Assembly (NCBI RefSeq): GCF_900099645.1
Contig: NZ_FMTL01000002.1
Coordinates: 312,334 to 376,333, forward strand
Source: Pseudomonas peli
GTDB taxonomy: Bacteria; Pseudomonadota; Gammaproteobacteria; Pseudomonadales; Pseudomonadaceae
Direction of reading: 5' to 3'
DNA: 64,000 bases
Below the pieces are notes generated by a model, which saw nothing but the letters and a program-made list of their open reading frames with translations, was not told the origin of the DNA and made no database searches. The first letter of the stretch is position 1; the number at the start of each line of letters is the position of its first letter. This document shows, piece by piece, positions 37,150-47,820 of this stretch. The position numbers were made by a program, and so were the translations under genes.

Positions 37150-37596
37150 ATGAGCACTGCATTTTCCATGACACCGCTGTTCCGTCAGTCCGTTGGCTTC
37201 GACCGGTTTAATGATCTGTTCGAGTCGGCCATGCGCAACGAGGCAGGTAGCAGCTATCCACCCTATAACGTCGAGAAGTATGCCGACGATCAATACCGCA
37301 TTGTGGTTGCGGCTGCGGGCTTCCAAGAAGACGATTTGGAGCTGCAGGTCGAGCGCGGCGTGTTGACCGTTAGCGGTGGCAAGCGCGATACCAGCGCCGA
37401 GAACGTCACATACCTGTACCAGGGCATCGCTCAGCGCGCCTTCAAACTGTCGTTCCGCTTGGCCGACCATATCGAGGTCAAGGCTGCCAGCCTGGTCAAC
37501 GGCCTGCTGAATATCGACCTGGTGCGTATCGTGCCGGAAGAGGCAAAAGCCAAGCGCATTCCAATTGGTGCTGGTCGCACTGTGCTGCAGAGCTAA
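37150..37596 (+). CDS. ibpA: Small heat-shock protein Hsp20/IbpA
   Basis: 148 residues from ATG 37150 with AGGAG nearby. The start resembles IbpA (FSMTPLFRQSVGFDRFNDLFESAM). An alpha-crystallin domain follows (~38-125; YPPYNVEKYADDQYRIVVAAAGF and LLNIDLVRIVPEEAK), ending in a short basic tail with an IPI-like KRIPIGAG motif. It holds unfolding proteins for DnaK/ClpB. It has a sigma-32 promoter and a possible thermometer. Confidence 0.95.
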   Translation: MSTAFSMTPLFRQSVGFDRFNDLFESAMRNEAGSSYPPYNVEKYADDQYRIVVAAAGFQEDDLELQVERGVLTVSGGKRDTSAENVTYLYQGIAQRAFKLSFRLADHIEVKAASLVNGLLNIDLVRIVPEEAKAKRIPIGAGRTVLQS

Positions 37597-37610
37597 GCAG
37601 CGTTGCGGTT

Positions 37611-37647
37611 AACAACAAGGGCACCTGCGGGTGCCCTTGTTGTTTTA
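37611..37647. terminator. Bidirectional terminator between ibpA and the PAS-GGDEF-EAL gene
   Basis: AACAACAAGGGCACC-TGCG-GGTGCCCTTGTTGTT followed by TT: a 15-base perfect stem serving both convergent genes. Its end touches the stop codon of the minus-strand gene (37645). Confidence 0.9.
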
Positions 37648-40600
37648 CAGGGGCGCCGGGATGCGGTTGTCGTGCAGCAACTGGCGGAACTGCTGCAGTG
37701 GCACCGGCCGGCTGAACAGGTAGCCCTGATAGTGGTGACAGCCCTGTTGCTGGAGAAACTCCAACTGATCGACCTGTTCAACCCCTTCGGCAATCATGCC
37801 CAAGCCCAGGCTGCGAGCCATGGCGACGATTGCGCGGATAATCTCGGCATCGTTGGCATCGAGGGTGGCGTCGCGCACGAACGACTGATCAATCTTCAGC
37901 ACATCCACCGGCAGGCGCTTGAGGTAGGTCAGCGAGCTGTAGCCGGTGCCAAAATCGTCCATGGCGAAGGTTACACCGAGGCGTTTGAGGCGATTCATCT
38001 TGGCGATGGTGTCGTCGATGTTCTGGATCACGATGCCTTCGGTGATTTCCAGTTTGAGCATCTGCGGCGGCAGGTGGCTGTTGGTCAGGCTGCTTTCTAC
38101 TCGGTCAACAAAGTCATGCTGACGGAACTGTCGAGGGCTGATGTTGACGCATAGGCTGAACTGCGCGCCGTTGACCATGCCCTGCTCAATCAGGCGGGCG
38201 CAGGCGTGGCAGGCTTCGGCAAGTACCCATGCGCCGACTTCAAGAATCAGCCCGCTTTCTTCGAGCACATGGATAAACAGCGCCGGCGACTGCGGCCCGA
38301 GGGTTGGGTGCATCCAGCGCAAGAGGGCTTCGGCCCCGATAATCTGGTTGTTCCGTGCATCCACCTGAGGCTGAAAGTACAACTCGAATTCACCCCGGGC
38401 GAGCGCCAGACGCAGGTCGTTTTCCAGGCGCAGGCGTTCGCTGGCAGCCTTCTGCATGGTGTTGCGAAACAGTTGGATGCAGTTGCGGCCCGAGTCTTTG
38501 GCCCTGTACAGGGCGATATCCGCACGCTTGAGCACATCGGATGGTGTATCGCCGTGGTCAGGCACCAGGGCGATGCCAATGCTGGGCGTGACTTGCAGTT
38601 GGTGGCCGTCGAGCAGCATGGGTTCGGCGAGTAAGTGGCGCAGTTTTTCCGCCAGGGCGCGGACCTGTTGCACGACCTTTGAACGCTTGCCTTCCAGGCC
38701 GGAAATCAGCACGACAAATTCGTCGCCACCCAGACGTGCCACCGTATCTTCCTGGCGTACGCTGGACTCCAAGCGCGCCGTCACCAGCTTGAGCACCGCA
38801 TCGCCGACGGGATGGCCGAGTGAGTCGTTGATGTGTTTGAAGTGGTCCAGGTCAATAAATAGCAGGGCGCCACGCAGTTCGTGACGTTTGAGCAGGGCGA
38901 TTTGCTGGGTCAGGCGATCAAGCAGCAGTGCACGGTTGGGCAGGTTGGTCAGCGAGTCGTGGTAAGCCAGGTGCTGCACCTGAGCCTGGGCTTCCTTGAG
39001 CTCGCTGATATCGCGGGCGGTGAGCAGCAGGCAGGGCGTGTTGTTTAGCTCGATGGGTTCAACCGACACCTCAACCAGCTTGATCGTGCCGTCGCGGTGC
39101 TTGCCGTGCATTTCCATGTGGTAGACATGACCGTCGCGCTGCAGCCGCTGGATCATCGCGTCACGCTCAGCCAGGTCTGCCCAGACATTGAGCTCCATGG
39201 CGCTGCGCCCGATCACCTCGTCAATGTTGTAGCCGGTTAGGCGACCGAAACCTTCGTTGACTTCGATATAGCGGCCGCTGTCGCGTTCGGTAATGGTGAT
39301 GGCGTCGGGGCTTGAGTGGAACGCCAGGGCGAACTTCTCCTGGCTGGCCTGCAGCTCGGCCTGGGCTTTTTGCCGTTCGCTGATGTCACGGAAGGTGGTG
39401 AGGATGCAGGGTTGGTTATTCAGCAGCAGGGGTCTGGTGGACACCACGCAGGTGATCACGCGCCCTTGTTTATCGAGGTAATCCGCCACTTCGTTATGCA
39501 GGCTCTTATCGCGTTCGAGCTTGTCGTACAGCGCGGTTCGCACGTCGAGGTCGGCCCAAAAGTTCAGCTCGGTCATGCGCCGGCCGATAATTTCCTCGGG
39601 CTGCCAGCCGAAGGCCTGGCTGAAGCTTGAGTTGATTTCCATAGCCACGCCGTCCGGCAGGGTGGTCAGGGCGACGGGGTCGGGGCTGGCTTGGAACAGG
39701 TTGGCGAATTTGGCTTCAGAAGCGGCTAGGCGTTGTTCGCGGCGCACACGCTCGCTGATATCGATGAGGATGCCGGCCATGCGTTCAGGTTTGCCGTCGG
39801 CGTCGCGGTAGAGCTTGGCGGTGCTTTCCAGGTAATGCACCTCCTTGTTGCCGTACACCGCGCGGTAGGTGACCTGGTAATCCTCGGTGAGTCCCTGCGC
39901 CAAGTTATTGAAGTGCTTGCGCATGGCGTGACGATCTTCCAGTGGGACGCAGCTGAAGAACTTGCGAAAATCATCGTGGAAGGGCTCATCTTCCAAGCCG
40001 TGTAGCTTTGAGGCGCGCGCCGAGCCAAACAGCATGTTGCTGGGGATGTGCCAGTCCCACGTGCCGAGGTCGGCCGAATCCAGGGCCAGATTCAGGCGCT
40101 CCTGGCTATCGTGAAGATCACGCTCCTGCTGGCGTTGCTGGGTAATGTCACGCAGCGACAGAACCAGGCAGGGAATGCCATCCAGGGTAATTTCGCCGCC
40201 AAACAGCAGGTTCCGGCGAATGCTGCCATCGCGGTGGTAGAGCGGTACTTCCAGGCCGTTGAGGGTGTTGCTTTTGACCGCATCCATCATCCGTTGGCGA
40301 TCTTTGAGGCATGCCCAGATGCCCATTTCCAGCGAGGTGCGGCCTAGGGTCTGTTCGCTGGTCCAGCCGAATTGACGTTCGAAACCTGCGTTGATTTCGA
40401 TAAAGCGGCCGCTGGATTTCTCCGTGATAACCACCGCGTCCGGGCTGTAATTGAAGGCCTGGGCGAACTTTTCCTCGCTGCTGCGCAGTGCCTGTTCGCG
40501 GGCTTGCTGGTTGCTGATGTCGCGGATGACACCAATGACACGCTGCTTGCCATCGGCGTCCAGTTGCAGGCTGCCGCTGATCTCCAGCCAGTGCAAGCTG

Positions 40601-40944
40601 CCGTCCGGCCAGCGAATACGGTGGCGGAAGGCACGGTTGCTGGGGTTGCCAGCGAGCAGTTGTTCAAACAGGCGCAGAATATCCGGACGGTCTTCCTCGG
40701 GAATCAGCTCTATATAGTCGATGCGTTTTTTCAGCGGTTGCTTGGGGTCGAGGCCGAACAGCGCCTGGGCGCCCCGTGACCAGCTGACCCGACCGCTTTC
40801 GATGTCCCAGTACCAAGTGCCCAGTTTGGCGCCGTTAAGGGCGCGCAACAGGCGCGGGGCATCGTTCCAGGCGCTTTCGAATTCGGCAGGATCCAGTGCC
40901 GGGATAAACGGCAGTGGCGGACGGCGATCACTGGATTTAGCCAC
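37645..40944 (-). CDS. Five-PAS GGDEF-EAL sensor protein
   Basis: 1099 residues from a GTG at 40944 (MAKSSDRR), nine bases after GGAAGAG; a TTG at 40950 is too close to that site. Five PAS domains, some with PAC segments, fill residues ~30-660, each starting with a version of KFAxAFxxSPDA or LGTWxWDI. GGDEF is intact (VARLGGDEFVVLIS) with an RQED I-site. EAL is intact (GAEALLRWMHP, NISPRQF, LEITEG, DDFGTGYSS, KIDQSFV), so a working phosphodiesterase is likely. It has no membrane helix and is cytosolic. The signal sensed by the PAS array is unknown. Confidence 0.92.
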   Translation of the reverse strand: MAKSSDRRPPLPFIPALDPAEFESAWNDAPRLLRALNGAKLGTWYWDIESGRVSWSRGAQALFGLDPKQPLKKRIDYIELIPEEDRPDILRLFEQLLAGNPSNRAFRHRIRWPDGSLHWLEISGSLQLDADGKQRVIGVIRDISNQQAREQALRSSEEKFAQAFNYSPDAVVITEKSSGRFIEINAGFERQFGWTSEQTLGRTSLEMGIWACLKDRQRMMDAVKSNTLNGLEVPLYHRDGSIRRNLLFGGEITLDGIPCLVLSLRDITQQRQQERDLHDSQERLNLALDSADLGTWDWHIPSNMLFGSARASKLHGLEDEPFHDDFRKFFSCVPLEDRHAMRKHFNNLAQGLTEDYQVTYRAVYGNKEVHYLESTAKLYRDADGKPERMAGILIDISERVRREQRLAASEAKFANLFQASPDPVALTTLPDGVAMEINSSFSQAFGWQPEEIIGRRMTELNFWADLDVRTALYDKLERDKSLHNEVADYLDKQGRVITCVVSTRPLLLNNQPCILTTFRDISERQKAQAELQASQEKFALAFHSSPDAITITERDSGRYIEVNEGFGRLTGYNIDEVIGRSAMELNVWADLAERDAMIQRLQRDGHVYHMEMHGKHRDGTIKLVEVSVEPIELNNTPCLLLTARDISELKEAQAQVQHLAYHDSLTNLPNRALLLDRLTQQIALLKRHELRGALLFIDLDHFKHINDSLGHPVGDAVLKLVTARLESSVRQEDTVARLGGDEFVVLISGLEGKRSKVVQQVRALAEKLRHLLAEPMLLDGHQLQVTPSIGIALVPDHGDTPSDVLKRADIALYRAKDSGRNCIQLFRNTMQKAASERLRLENDLRLALARGEFELYFQPQVDARNNQIIGAEALLRWMHPTLGPQSPALFIHVLEESGLILEVGAWVLAEACHACARLIEQGMVNGAQFSLCVNISPRQFRQHDFVDRVESSLTNSHLPPQMLKLEITEGIVIQNIDDTIAKMNRLKRLGVTFAMDDFGTGYSSLTYLKRLPVDVLKIDQSFVRDATLDANDAEIIRAIVAMARSLGLGMIAEGVEQVDQLEFLQQQGCHHYQGYLFSRPVPLQQFRQLLHDNRIPAPL

Positions 40945-41047
40945 GACCAACTCTTCCTTTGTATGCGTGGGTTTCCTGGTCGCTGGCTGAGCTACGGGGC
41001 TGAGTCATGCAGAAACCTTTCTTATCGTTATAAGCCCACGTTAGCCC

Positions 41048-41941
41048 CTAGTCGCTGGCCATTGCAAGGCCATCACGCTGAGCATCCAGCAGGTTCATAA
41101 AGGCCCGCGCGGCGTTGGAAAGGGTGCGTTCAGTGTGGCTGATATAGCCCAGCTGACGGGTCAGCTGGATGCCCGGTAATGGCAGGCGCGCGACCTGATC
41201 ATCGAGCATAGTGCGCGGCAGCACGCTCCAGGCCAGGCCGATGGAAACCATCATCTTGATGGTTTCCAGGTAGTTGGTGCTCATGGCGATATTCGGCGTC
41301 AGCCCCTGGGCCTCGAACAGGCGCCGCACAATGTGGTGGGTAAAGGTGTTGCCGCCGGGAAATACCGCCGGGTGGTGTGCCACATCGGCCAGGCTGATCG
41401 CCTTGCTACGTGCCAGTGGATGCTCGGGTGCAGCGACGAAATCCAGCGGATCGTCCCAAACAGCTACCGCATGCACCGGCTCACGGGTTTCCGGGGCCAG
41501 GGTTATCACCGCCAGCTCGGCGCGGCCATGCAGCACTTCTTCATAGGCCACTTCGGAGTCGAGAAACTGGATATCCAGCGCCACCTGTGGATGCGCCCGG
41601 GTAAAGGCGCGCAACAGCGGCGGCAGGCGGTGCAGGCCAATATGATGACTGGTGGCCAGGGTCAGGCGGCCGCTGATCTCGCCATTCAGATTGGTCAGCG
41701 CGCGGCGCGTATCATCCAGCACATTGAGTATCTGGTAGGCCCGCGGCAGCAAGGCGCGGCCGGCCTCGGTCAGGCTGACCTCACGGCCCAGGCGGTCGAA
41801 CAGGCGCACATTGAGCTGCTGCTCCAGGCTGGCGATGCGTTTGCTCACCGCCGGCTGGGTAAGGTGCAGGCGTTCCGCAGCCTCGGAGAAGCTGCCCAGC
41901 TCGGCGATGGCGATAAAGGCGTTGAGGGTGGCGAGGTCCAT
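41048..41941 (-). CDS. LysR-family regulator divergent from leuCDB
   Basis: 297 residues. The N-terminal HTH reads MDLATLNAFIAIAELGSFSEAAERLHLTQPAVSKRIASLEQQL and is followed by a standard effector domain (SGRLTLATSHHIGLHRLPPLLRAF). It is divergent from leuC with 183 bases between starts and a good LysR box there. This location is conserved in Pseudomonas, and the likely target is the leucine operon. The inducer is unknown; isopropylmalate would be the obvious candidate, as for related LeuO/IlvY logic. Confidence 0.85.
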   Translation of the reverse strand: MDLATLNAFIAIAELGSFSEAAERLHLTQPAVSKRIASLEQQLNVRLFDRLGREVSLTEAGRALLPRAYQILNVLDDTRRALTNLNGEISGRLTLATSHHIGLHRLPPLLRAFTRAHPQVALDIQFLDSEVAYEEVLHGRAELAVITLAPETREPVHAVAVWDDPLDFVAAPEHPLARSKAISLADVAHHPAVFPGGNTFTHHIVRRLFEAQGLTPNIAMSTNYLETIKMMVSIGLAWSVLPRTMLDDQVARLPLPGIQLTRQLGYISHTERTLSNAARAFMNLLDAQRDGLAMASD

Positions 41942-42061
41942 GGCGGCTGTTCCTGGCAGTTTGCGGGGCGCAATAGGCGCGGCTCAAGCTTACTTGTATT
42001 CCACTGAGGAATCCTTTGGATGAAAAATATGAATTTGAGTAATTTAATGCAAGCCCATAGG

Positions 42062-42086
42062 ATTACCCCATAAGCCAAAGGGTTAT
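42062..42086. promoter_or_regulatory. LysR-type binding site upstream of leuC
   Basis: ATTACCC, 11 bases, GGGTTAT: six of seven half-site positions are symmetric, and the T-N11-A core spacing is right for LysR regulators. It lies 39-63 bases before leuC, downstream of the divergent LysR start. Confidence 0.55.
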
Positions 42087-42124
42087 TTGCCCAGGCATAG
42101 AAACAGGTTGATGAGGGATAGCGG

Positions 42125-43552
42125 ATGGCTGGCAAAACGCTGTACGACAAGCTCTGGGAAATGCACGAAGTGAAGCGCCGCGACGATGGCTCGTCGCTGA
42201 TCTACATCGACCGGCATATCCTCCACGAAGTGACCTCGCCCCAGGCCTTTGAGGGCTTGCGTCTGGCCGGGCGCAAACCGTGGCGCATCGACGCCAACAT
42301 CGCCACTCCGGACCACAACGTGCCGACCACCAAAGCCGAGCGTCAGGGCGGCCTGGAAGCCATCGCCGATGAAGTGTCGCGCATTCAGGTGCAAACCCTG
42401 GATGAGAACTGCGATGACTTCGGCATCCTCGAATTCAAGATGAATGACATCCGTCAGGGAATTGTTCACGTGGTTGGACCAGAGCAGGGCGCGACCTTGC
42501 CGGGCATGACCGTGGTCTGCGGCGACTCGCACACTTCGACCCACGGCGCATTCGGCGCGCTGGCCCATGGCATCGGCACCTCTGAGGTCGAGCATGTGCT
42601 CGCCACCCAGTGCCTGGTGGCCAAGAAGATGAAGAACATGCAGGTGCTGGTCGAAGGCAAACTGCCGTTCGGCGTGACCGCCAAAGACATCGTACTGGCC
42701 GTGATCGGCAAGATCGGCACCGCTGGCGGCAACGGCCATGCGTTGGAGTTTGCTGGCAGCGCAATCCGCGATCTGTCGCTGGAAGGGCGCATGACCATCT
42801 GCAACATGTCCATCGAAGCCGGTGCCCGCGTCGGCCTGGTGGCGGTGGATGAGAAAACCATTGCCTATGTCGAAGGTCGTCCGTTTGCCCCGAAAGGCGC
42901 CGATTGGGCCGCCGCTGTGGCGCAGTGGCAGGACCTGGTATCCGACGACGATGCGCATTTCGACACCGTGGTTGAGCTGCGCGCTGAAGACATCAAACCG
43001 CAAGTCAGCTGGGGCACTTCGCCGGAAATGGTGCTGGCGGTTGACCAGAACGTGCCGGACCCGGCTGCCGAAAGCGACCCGGTGAAGAAGGATTCGATCA
43101 TCCGCGCCCTGAAATACATGGGCTTGCAGGCCAATCAAGCGATCACCGATATCCAGCTGGATCGCGTATTTATCGGCTCCTGCACCAACTCGCGCATCGA
43201 AGACCTGCGCGCCGCTGCTGAAGTGGCCAAGGGCCGCAAGGTCGCCAGCACCATCAAGCAGGCGATGGTGGTGCCGGGCTCCGGTCTGGTTAAAGCCCAG
43301 GCGGAACAAGAAGGGTTGCACCACATCTTTATCGAAGCCGGCTTTGAGTGGCGCGAGCCAGGCTGCTCCATGTGCCTGGCGATGAACCCGGACAAGCTAG
43401 GCAGTGGCGAGCATTGCGCCTCCACCTCCAACCGTAACTTCGAAGGCCGTCAGGGCGCTGGTGGGCGTACTCACCTGGTCAGCCCGGCGATGGCTGCGGC
43501 GGCGGCGGTGACTGGCCGCTTTATCGATGTGCGCGAATTGATCCAGGCCTAA
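42125..43552 (+). CDS. leuC: 3-isopropylmalate dehydratase large subunit
   Basis: 475 residues of the aconitase family. 4Fe-4S ligands are in [14 protein letters not shown] and [11 protein letters not shown]. The start [18 protein letters not shown] is typical, and GAGGGAT precedes ATG 42125. With LeuD it isomerises 2- to 3-isopropylmalate in leucine synthesis. leuD follows after ten bases. Confidence 0.98.
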   Translation: MAGKTLYDKLWEMHEVKRRDDGSSLIYIDRHILHEVTSPQAFEGLRLAGRKPWRIDANIATPDHNVPTTKAERQGGLEAIADEVSRIQVQTLDENCDDFGILEFKMNDIRQGIVHVVGPEQGATLPGMTVVCGDSHTSTHGAFGALAHGIGTSEVEHVLATQCLVAKKMKNMQVLVEGKLPFGVTAKDIVLAVIGKIGTAGGNGHALEFAGSAIRDLSLEGRMTICNMSIEAGARVGLVAVDEKTIAYVEGRPFAPKGADWAAAVAQWQDLVSDDDAHFDTVVELRAEDIKPQVSWGTSPEMVLAVDQNVPDPAAESDPVKKDSIIRALKYMGLQANQAITDIQLDRVFIGSCTNSRIEDLRAAAEVAKGRKVASTIKQAMVVPGSGLVKAQAEQEGLHHIFIEAGFEWREPGCSMCLAMNPDKLGSGEHCASTSNRNFEGRQGAGGRTHLVSPAMAAAAAVTGRFIDVRELIQA

Positions 43553-43562
43553 GGAGCTGACG

Positions 43563-44210
43563 ATGAAAGCCTTTACCCAACACACCGGCCTGGTTGCACC
43601 GCTCGATCGCGCCAACGTCGACACCGACCAGATCATCCCCAAGCAGTTCTTGAAGTCGATCAAGCGCACCGGCTTCGGCCCGAACCTGTTTGATGAGTGG
43701 CGTTACCACGATGTTGGCCAGCCGAACCAGGACAACTCCAAGCGCCCGGTGAATCAGGAGTTCGTGCTGAACTTCGCGCGTTACCAAGGTGCCAGCGTGC
43801 TGCTGGCGCGGGAGAACTTTGGTTGTGGTTCGAGCCGCGAACACGCGCCTTGGGCGCTGGAAGAATACGGTTTCCGCACCATTATTGCGCCGAGCTTTGC
43901 CGATATCTTCTTCAACAACAGCTTCAAGAACGGCCTGCTGCCGATCATCCTCAAGGAAGACGAGGTCGATGCACTGTTCCAGCAGGCCGAAGCCACGGTT
44001 GGCTACCAGCTGACCGTCGACTTGGCCGCGCAAACCGTGACTCGTCCGGATGGCGTGCAGTACAGCTTCGAGGTCGATGCCTTCCGTAAGCATTGCCTGC
44101 TCAATGGCCTGGACGATATCGGCCTGACCCTGCAGGACAGCAACGCGATCAAGACCTTTGAAAGCACTTACCAGCAGCGCAGCCCTTGGCTGTTCGGCGC
44201 TATCAAGTAA
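43563..44210 (+). CDS. leuD: 3-isopropylmalate dehydratase small subunit
   Basis: 215 residues. The swivelling domain motifs [17 protein letters not shown] and [16 protein letters not shown] are present. AAGGAGCTGACG lies before ATG 43563. It is the partner of LeuC in the second step of leucine synthesis. A 51-bp gap precedes leuB. Confidence 0.98.
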   Translation: MKAFTQHTGLVAPLDRANVDTDQIIPKQFLKSIKRTGFGPNLFDEWRYHDVGQPNQDNSKRPVNQEFVLNFARYQGASVLLARENFGCGSSREHAPWALEEYGFRTIIAPSFADIFFNNSFKNGLLPIILKEDEVDALFQQAEATVGYQLTVDLAAQTVTRPDGVQYSFEVDAFRKHCLLNGLDDIGLTLQDSNAIKTFESTYQQRSPWLFGAIK

Positions 44211-44261
44211 TCAGTGGGCGAGTGCATGTGTCACTTGCCGATTTAATGAGTTGAGAAAAGT

Positions 44262-45344
44262 ATGTCCAAGCAGATTCTGATTCTCCCCGGTGACGGTATT
44301 GGCCCGGAAATCATGGCCGAAGCGGTCAAGGTGCTGAACCTGGCTAACGATAAGTACAACCTGGGTTTCGAGCTGAGCTTCGATGACCTCGGTGGTGCGG
44401 CCATCGACCGTTATGGCGTGCCGCTGGCAGATGAAACGCTGGACCGCGCCAAGGCCGCCGATGCCATTCTGCTCGGTGCTGTCGGTGGCCCGAAGTGGGA
44501 CGCTATTGATCCGGCTATCCGCCCGGAGCGTGGCCTGCTGAAAATTCGCTCGCAGCTGGGGCTGTTCGGCAACCTGCGTCCGGCGATTCTCTATCCGCAA
44601 CTGGCCGATGCCTCCAGCCTCAAGCGCGAAATCGTTGCCGGCCTGGATATCCTGATCGTGCGTGAGCTGACCGGCGGCATCTATTTCGGCCAGCCGCGCG
44701 AAAGCAAAGTGCTGGAAAACGGTGAGCGCATGGCCTACGACACCCTGCCGTACAGCGAGAGTGAAATCCGCCGTATCGCCCGCGTCGGCTTCGACATGGC
44801 CCGCGTGCGTGGCAAGAAGCTTTGCTCGGTGGACAAAGCCAACGTGCTGGCTTCCAGCCAACTCTGGCGTGCTGTGGTCATTGAAGTCGCCAAGGATTAT
44901 CCGGACGTCGAACTCAGCCATATGTACGTCGACAACGCTGCCATGCAGCTGGTGCGCGCACCGAAGCAGTTCGACGTGATGGTCACCGACAACATGTTTG
45001 GCGACATCCTTTCTGACGAAGCCTCCATGCTCACCGGCTCTATCGGCATGCTGCCGTCGGCGTCGCTGGACGCCAACAACAAGGGCATGTACGAACCGTG
45101 CCACGGCAGCGCGCCGGATATCGCCGGCCAGGGTATTGCCAACCCGTTGGCGACCATTCTGTCGGTGTCGATGATGCTGCGTTACAGCTTCAACCAGACG
45201 GTCGCGGCTGATGCCATCGAGCTGGCTGTGAGCAAGGTGCTCGATCAGGGCCTGCGTACCGGCGATATCTACAGCGCGGGTACTACCAAGGTCGGCACGG
45301 CGGCGATGGGTGATGCGGTAGTCGAAGCGCTGCGTAGTCTGTAA
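44262..45344 (+). CDS. leuB: 3-isopropylmalate dehydrogenase
   Basis: 360 residues. The NAD-binding start is [21 protein letters not shown], with [13 protein letters not shown] and the metal-binding Asp region [13 protein letters not shown]. It oxidises and decarboxylates 3-isopropylmalate. It is third in the leuCDB operon, and a methyltransferase gene sometimes found between leuD and leuB is absent here. Confidence 0.98.
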   Translation: MSKQILILPGDGIGPEIMAEAVKVLNLANDKYNLGFELSFDDLGGAAIDRYGVPLADETLDRAKAADAILLGAVGGPKWDAIDPAIRPERGLLKIRSQLGLFGNLRPAILYPQLADASSLKREIVAGLDILIVRELTGGIYFGQPRESKVLENGERMAYDTLPYSESEIRRIARVGFDMARVRGKKLCSVDKANVLASSQLWRAVVIEVAKDYPDVELSHMYVDNAAMQLVRAPKQFDVMVTDNMFGDILSDEASMLTGSIGMLPSASLDANNKGMYEPCHGSAPDIAGQGIANPLATILSVSMMLRYSFNQTVAADAIELAVSKVLDQGLRTGDIYSAGTTKVGTAAMGDAVVEALRSL

Positions 45345-45398
45345 TCTTCCTGGCCCGCCGGAGGTCTCCGGTGGTCAGCTTATATAGGTGTAGTGGTT

Positions 45399-46511
45399 AT
45401 GAAACGTGTAGGTCTGATCGGTTGGCGCGGCATGGTCGGTTCCGTGCTGATGCAACGCATGCTGGAAGAGCAGGATTTCGACTTGATCGAGCCGGTGTTC
45501 TTCACCACCTCCAATGTCGGCGGCCAAGGCCCGGCGATTGGCAAGGAAACGGCGCCCTTGAAGGACGCCTACAGCATTGACGAGCTGAAAAGCCTGGACG
45601 TGATCCTCACCTGCCAAGGTGGCGACTACACCAGCGAAGTCTTCCCCAAGCTGCGCGAAGCCGGCTGGCAGGGTTACTGGATTGATGCTGCCTCGTCGTT
45701 GCGCATGGATGACAGTTCGGTCATCGTGCTCGACCCGGTCAACCGCAAGGTGATCGACCAGCAGCTGGATGCTGGCACCAAGAACTACATCGGCGGCAAC
45801 TGCACCGTCAGCCTGATGCTGATGGCGCTGGGCGGCCTGTACGAGGCTGGCCTGGTCGAGTGGATGAGCGCCATGACCTATCAGGCGGCTTCTGGTGCCG
45901 GCGCGCAGAATATGCGCGAGCTGATCAAGCAGATGGGCGCAATCAACGCCTCGGTAGCTGATGAACTGGCCGACCCGGCCAGCGCCATTCTGGATATCGA
46001 CCGCAAAGTGGCCGAAGCCATGCGCGGCGAGTCGTTCCCTGTCGATAACTTCGGCGTGCCGCTGGCCGGTAGCCTGATCCCTTATATCGACAAGGAGCTG
46101 CCGAACGGCCAGAGCCGTGAAGAGTGGAAGGGCCAGGCAGAAACCAACAAGATCCTCGGTCGTTTCAAGAACCCGATCCCGGTTGATGGCCTGTGCGTGC
46201 GCATCGGTGCCATGCGTTGCCATAGCCAAGCGCTGACCATCAAGCTGAACAAGGATGTGCCGCTGTCGGACATCGAAGGCCTGATCAGCCAGCACAACCC
46301 CTGGGTCAAGCTGGTGCCGAACCAGCGTGAAGCCAGTATTCGCGAGCTGGGTCCGACTGCTGTAACAGGTACCCTGAGCGTGCCGGTCGGTCGTCTGCGC
46401 AAACTCAACATGGGTTCGCAGTACCTCGGAGCGTTCACTGTCGGCGATCAGCTGCTGTGGGGCGCGGCCGAGCCGCTGCGGCGCATGCTGCGCATCCTGC
46501 TGGAGCGTTAA
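45399..46511 (+). CDS. asd: Aspartate-semialdehyde dehydrogenase
   Basis: 370 residues from ATG 45399 with AGGTG upstream. The NADP motif is [17 protein letters not shown] and the catalytic Cys135 is in [10 protein letters not shown]. This is the gammaproteobacterial long-form Asd. It makes aspartate semialdehyde for lysine, methionine, threonine and diaminopimelate, so it is normally essential. An in-frame GTG at 45393 adds two residues and is less likely. Confidence 0.98.
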   Translation: MKRVGLIGWRGMVGSVLMQRMLEEQDFDLIEPVFFTTSNVGGQGPAIGKETAPLKDAYSIDELKSLDVILTCQGGDYTSEVFPKLREAGWQGYWIDAASSLRMDDSSVIVLDPVNRKVIDQQLDAGTKNYIGGNCTVSLMLMALGGLYEAGLVEWMSAMTYQAASGAGAQNMRELIKQMGAINASVADELADPASAILDIDRKVAEAMRGESFPVDNFGVPLAGSLIPYIDKELPNGQSREEWKGQAETNKILGRFKNPIPVDGLCVRIGAMRCHSQALTIKLNKDVPLSDIEGLISQHNPWVKLVPNQREASIRELGPTAVTGTLSVPVGRLRKLNMGSQYLGAFTVGDQLLWGAAEPLRRMLRILLER

Positions 46512-46655
46512 TCGCGCGGCGCTGATACGTAAACAGGCTGACTAAGAGGGGCGGGCTGTTGGGCATTCGAGTCAAATCGAGTGCTCAATAGTCCGCTCCT
46601 TTGCATTTTGCGGGTGCAGCTATACAGTGCTGGGCTTATTTATCAGAGCCTTGCC

Positions 46656-47666
46656 ATGACCCGTACTTTTGATATTGCCGTAATCGGCGCCACCGGCAGC
46701 GTTGGTGAAACCCTGGTGCAGCTGCTGGAAGAGCGCGAGTTCCCGGTGGCTAATCTGCATCTGGTAGCCAGCGGTGAGTCAGCCGGACGCTCCTTGTCCT
46801 ACAAGGGCAAGAACCTGCGCGTACGTGATCTGGAAACCTTTGATTTTGCCAGTGTGCGGCTGGTGTTCTTCGCTGCTGGCAGCAAGGTGACGCAGAAGTA
46901 TGCCGCGCAAGCTGCTGCCGCTGGCTGCGCAGTGATTGATCTGGCCAGCGGTTTGCCAGCCGCGCAGGCGCCACGAGTGATTCCCGAGGTCAATCCTGCC
47001 GTCTTAGCGAGCTTGACGGCGCCTTATCTGTTGACCAGCCCAAGCGCCCCGGGTATTGCACTGGCCGCGGTGCTGGCGGCGTTGCCTGAGCAAGTGCGTA
47101 TTCATCGGGTGACTGTGACGGCCTGCCTGGCGGTTTCCAGCCGCGGACGGGAAGGGGTGTCTGAATTGGCGCGGCAGACTGCCGAGCTGCTCAACGGGCG
47201 GGCGCTCGAACCGCAGCTGTTTGATCGGCAAATGGCGTTTAATCTACTGGCGCAGGTCGAACAGACTGACAGCTCGGGGCACTCGGCGCTGGAGCAGCAG
47301 ATTGCCGGCGAGCTTAAGGAGTTGCTGGCCTTGCCCGATTTGCAGGTTGCGGTGACCTGTATTCAGGTTCCGGTGTTCTTTGGCGACAGCCTGAGCGTTT
47401 CAGTGCAGGCCGAATCGGCCATCGACCTGAGCCAGGTCTATGCCTCATTGGAAGCCGCGCCCGCTCTGGAGTTGGTCGAGTTGGATGATTACCCAACCGC
47501 CGTCGGCGACGCTGTCGGCCAGGATGTGGTCTATGTTGGCCGAGTGCGCGCCGGTTTGGCTGATCCTGCTGAACTCAATTTGTGGATTGCGTCTGATAAC
47601 GTGAGAAAAGGCGCAGCGCTAAACGCTGTGCAATTAGCCGAGTTGTTGATAAAACACTATCTGTAA
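46656..47666 (+). CDS. usg: Asd-like protein without catalytic cysteine (Usg-1 family)
   Basis: 336 residues from ATG 46656. It has the same fold as Asd, with the NADP motif IAVIGATGSVGETLVQLL. Where Asd has the nucleophilic Cys after Asn, this protein reads TSPSAPGIALAAVL, so it should not be an active dehydrogenase. A nearby TVTACLAVSSRG segment carries a Cys in a different place. Proteins of this type follow asd in many Pseudomonas and lie before fimV. Its role is unknown. Confidence 0.85.
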   Translation: MTRTFDIAVIGATGSVGETLVQLLEEREFPVANLHLVASGESAGRSLSYKGKNLRVRDLETFDFASVRLVFFAAGSKVTQKYAAQAAAAGCAVIDLASGLPAAQAPRVIPEVNPAVLASLTAPYLLTSPSAPGIALAAVLAALPEQVRIHRVTVTACLAVSSRGREGVSELARQTAELLNGRALEPQLFDRQMAFNLLAQVEQTDSSGHSALEQQIAGELKELLALPDLQVAVTCIQVPVFFGDSLSVSVQAESAIDLSQVYASLEAAPALELVELDDYPTAVGDAVGQDVVYVGRVRAGLADPAELNLWIASDNVRKGAALNAVQLAELLIKHYL

Positions 47667-47820
47667 AAGATACTTACCAAGAAATTTGAAGAATCTTTCG
47701 AGCTTGGCAATACTGGCTGAGTTGATTGCTGGATGGGGTTGCGTCTTCGGGCGTGGTAGGCAGCAATTATCAACATCCTCTCGCTGGCCGAGAAAAAAAG
47801 ATAAAACAAGGGATAACGCT

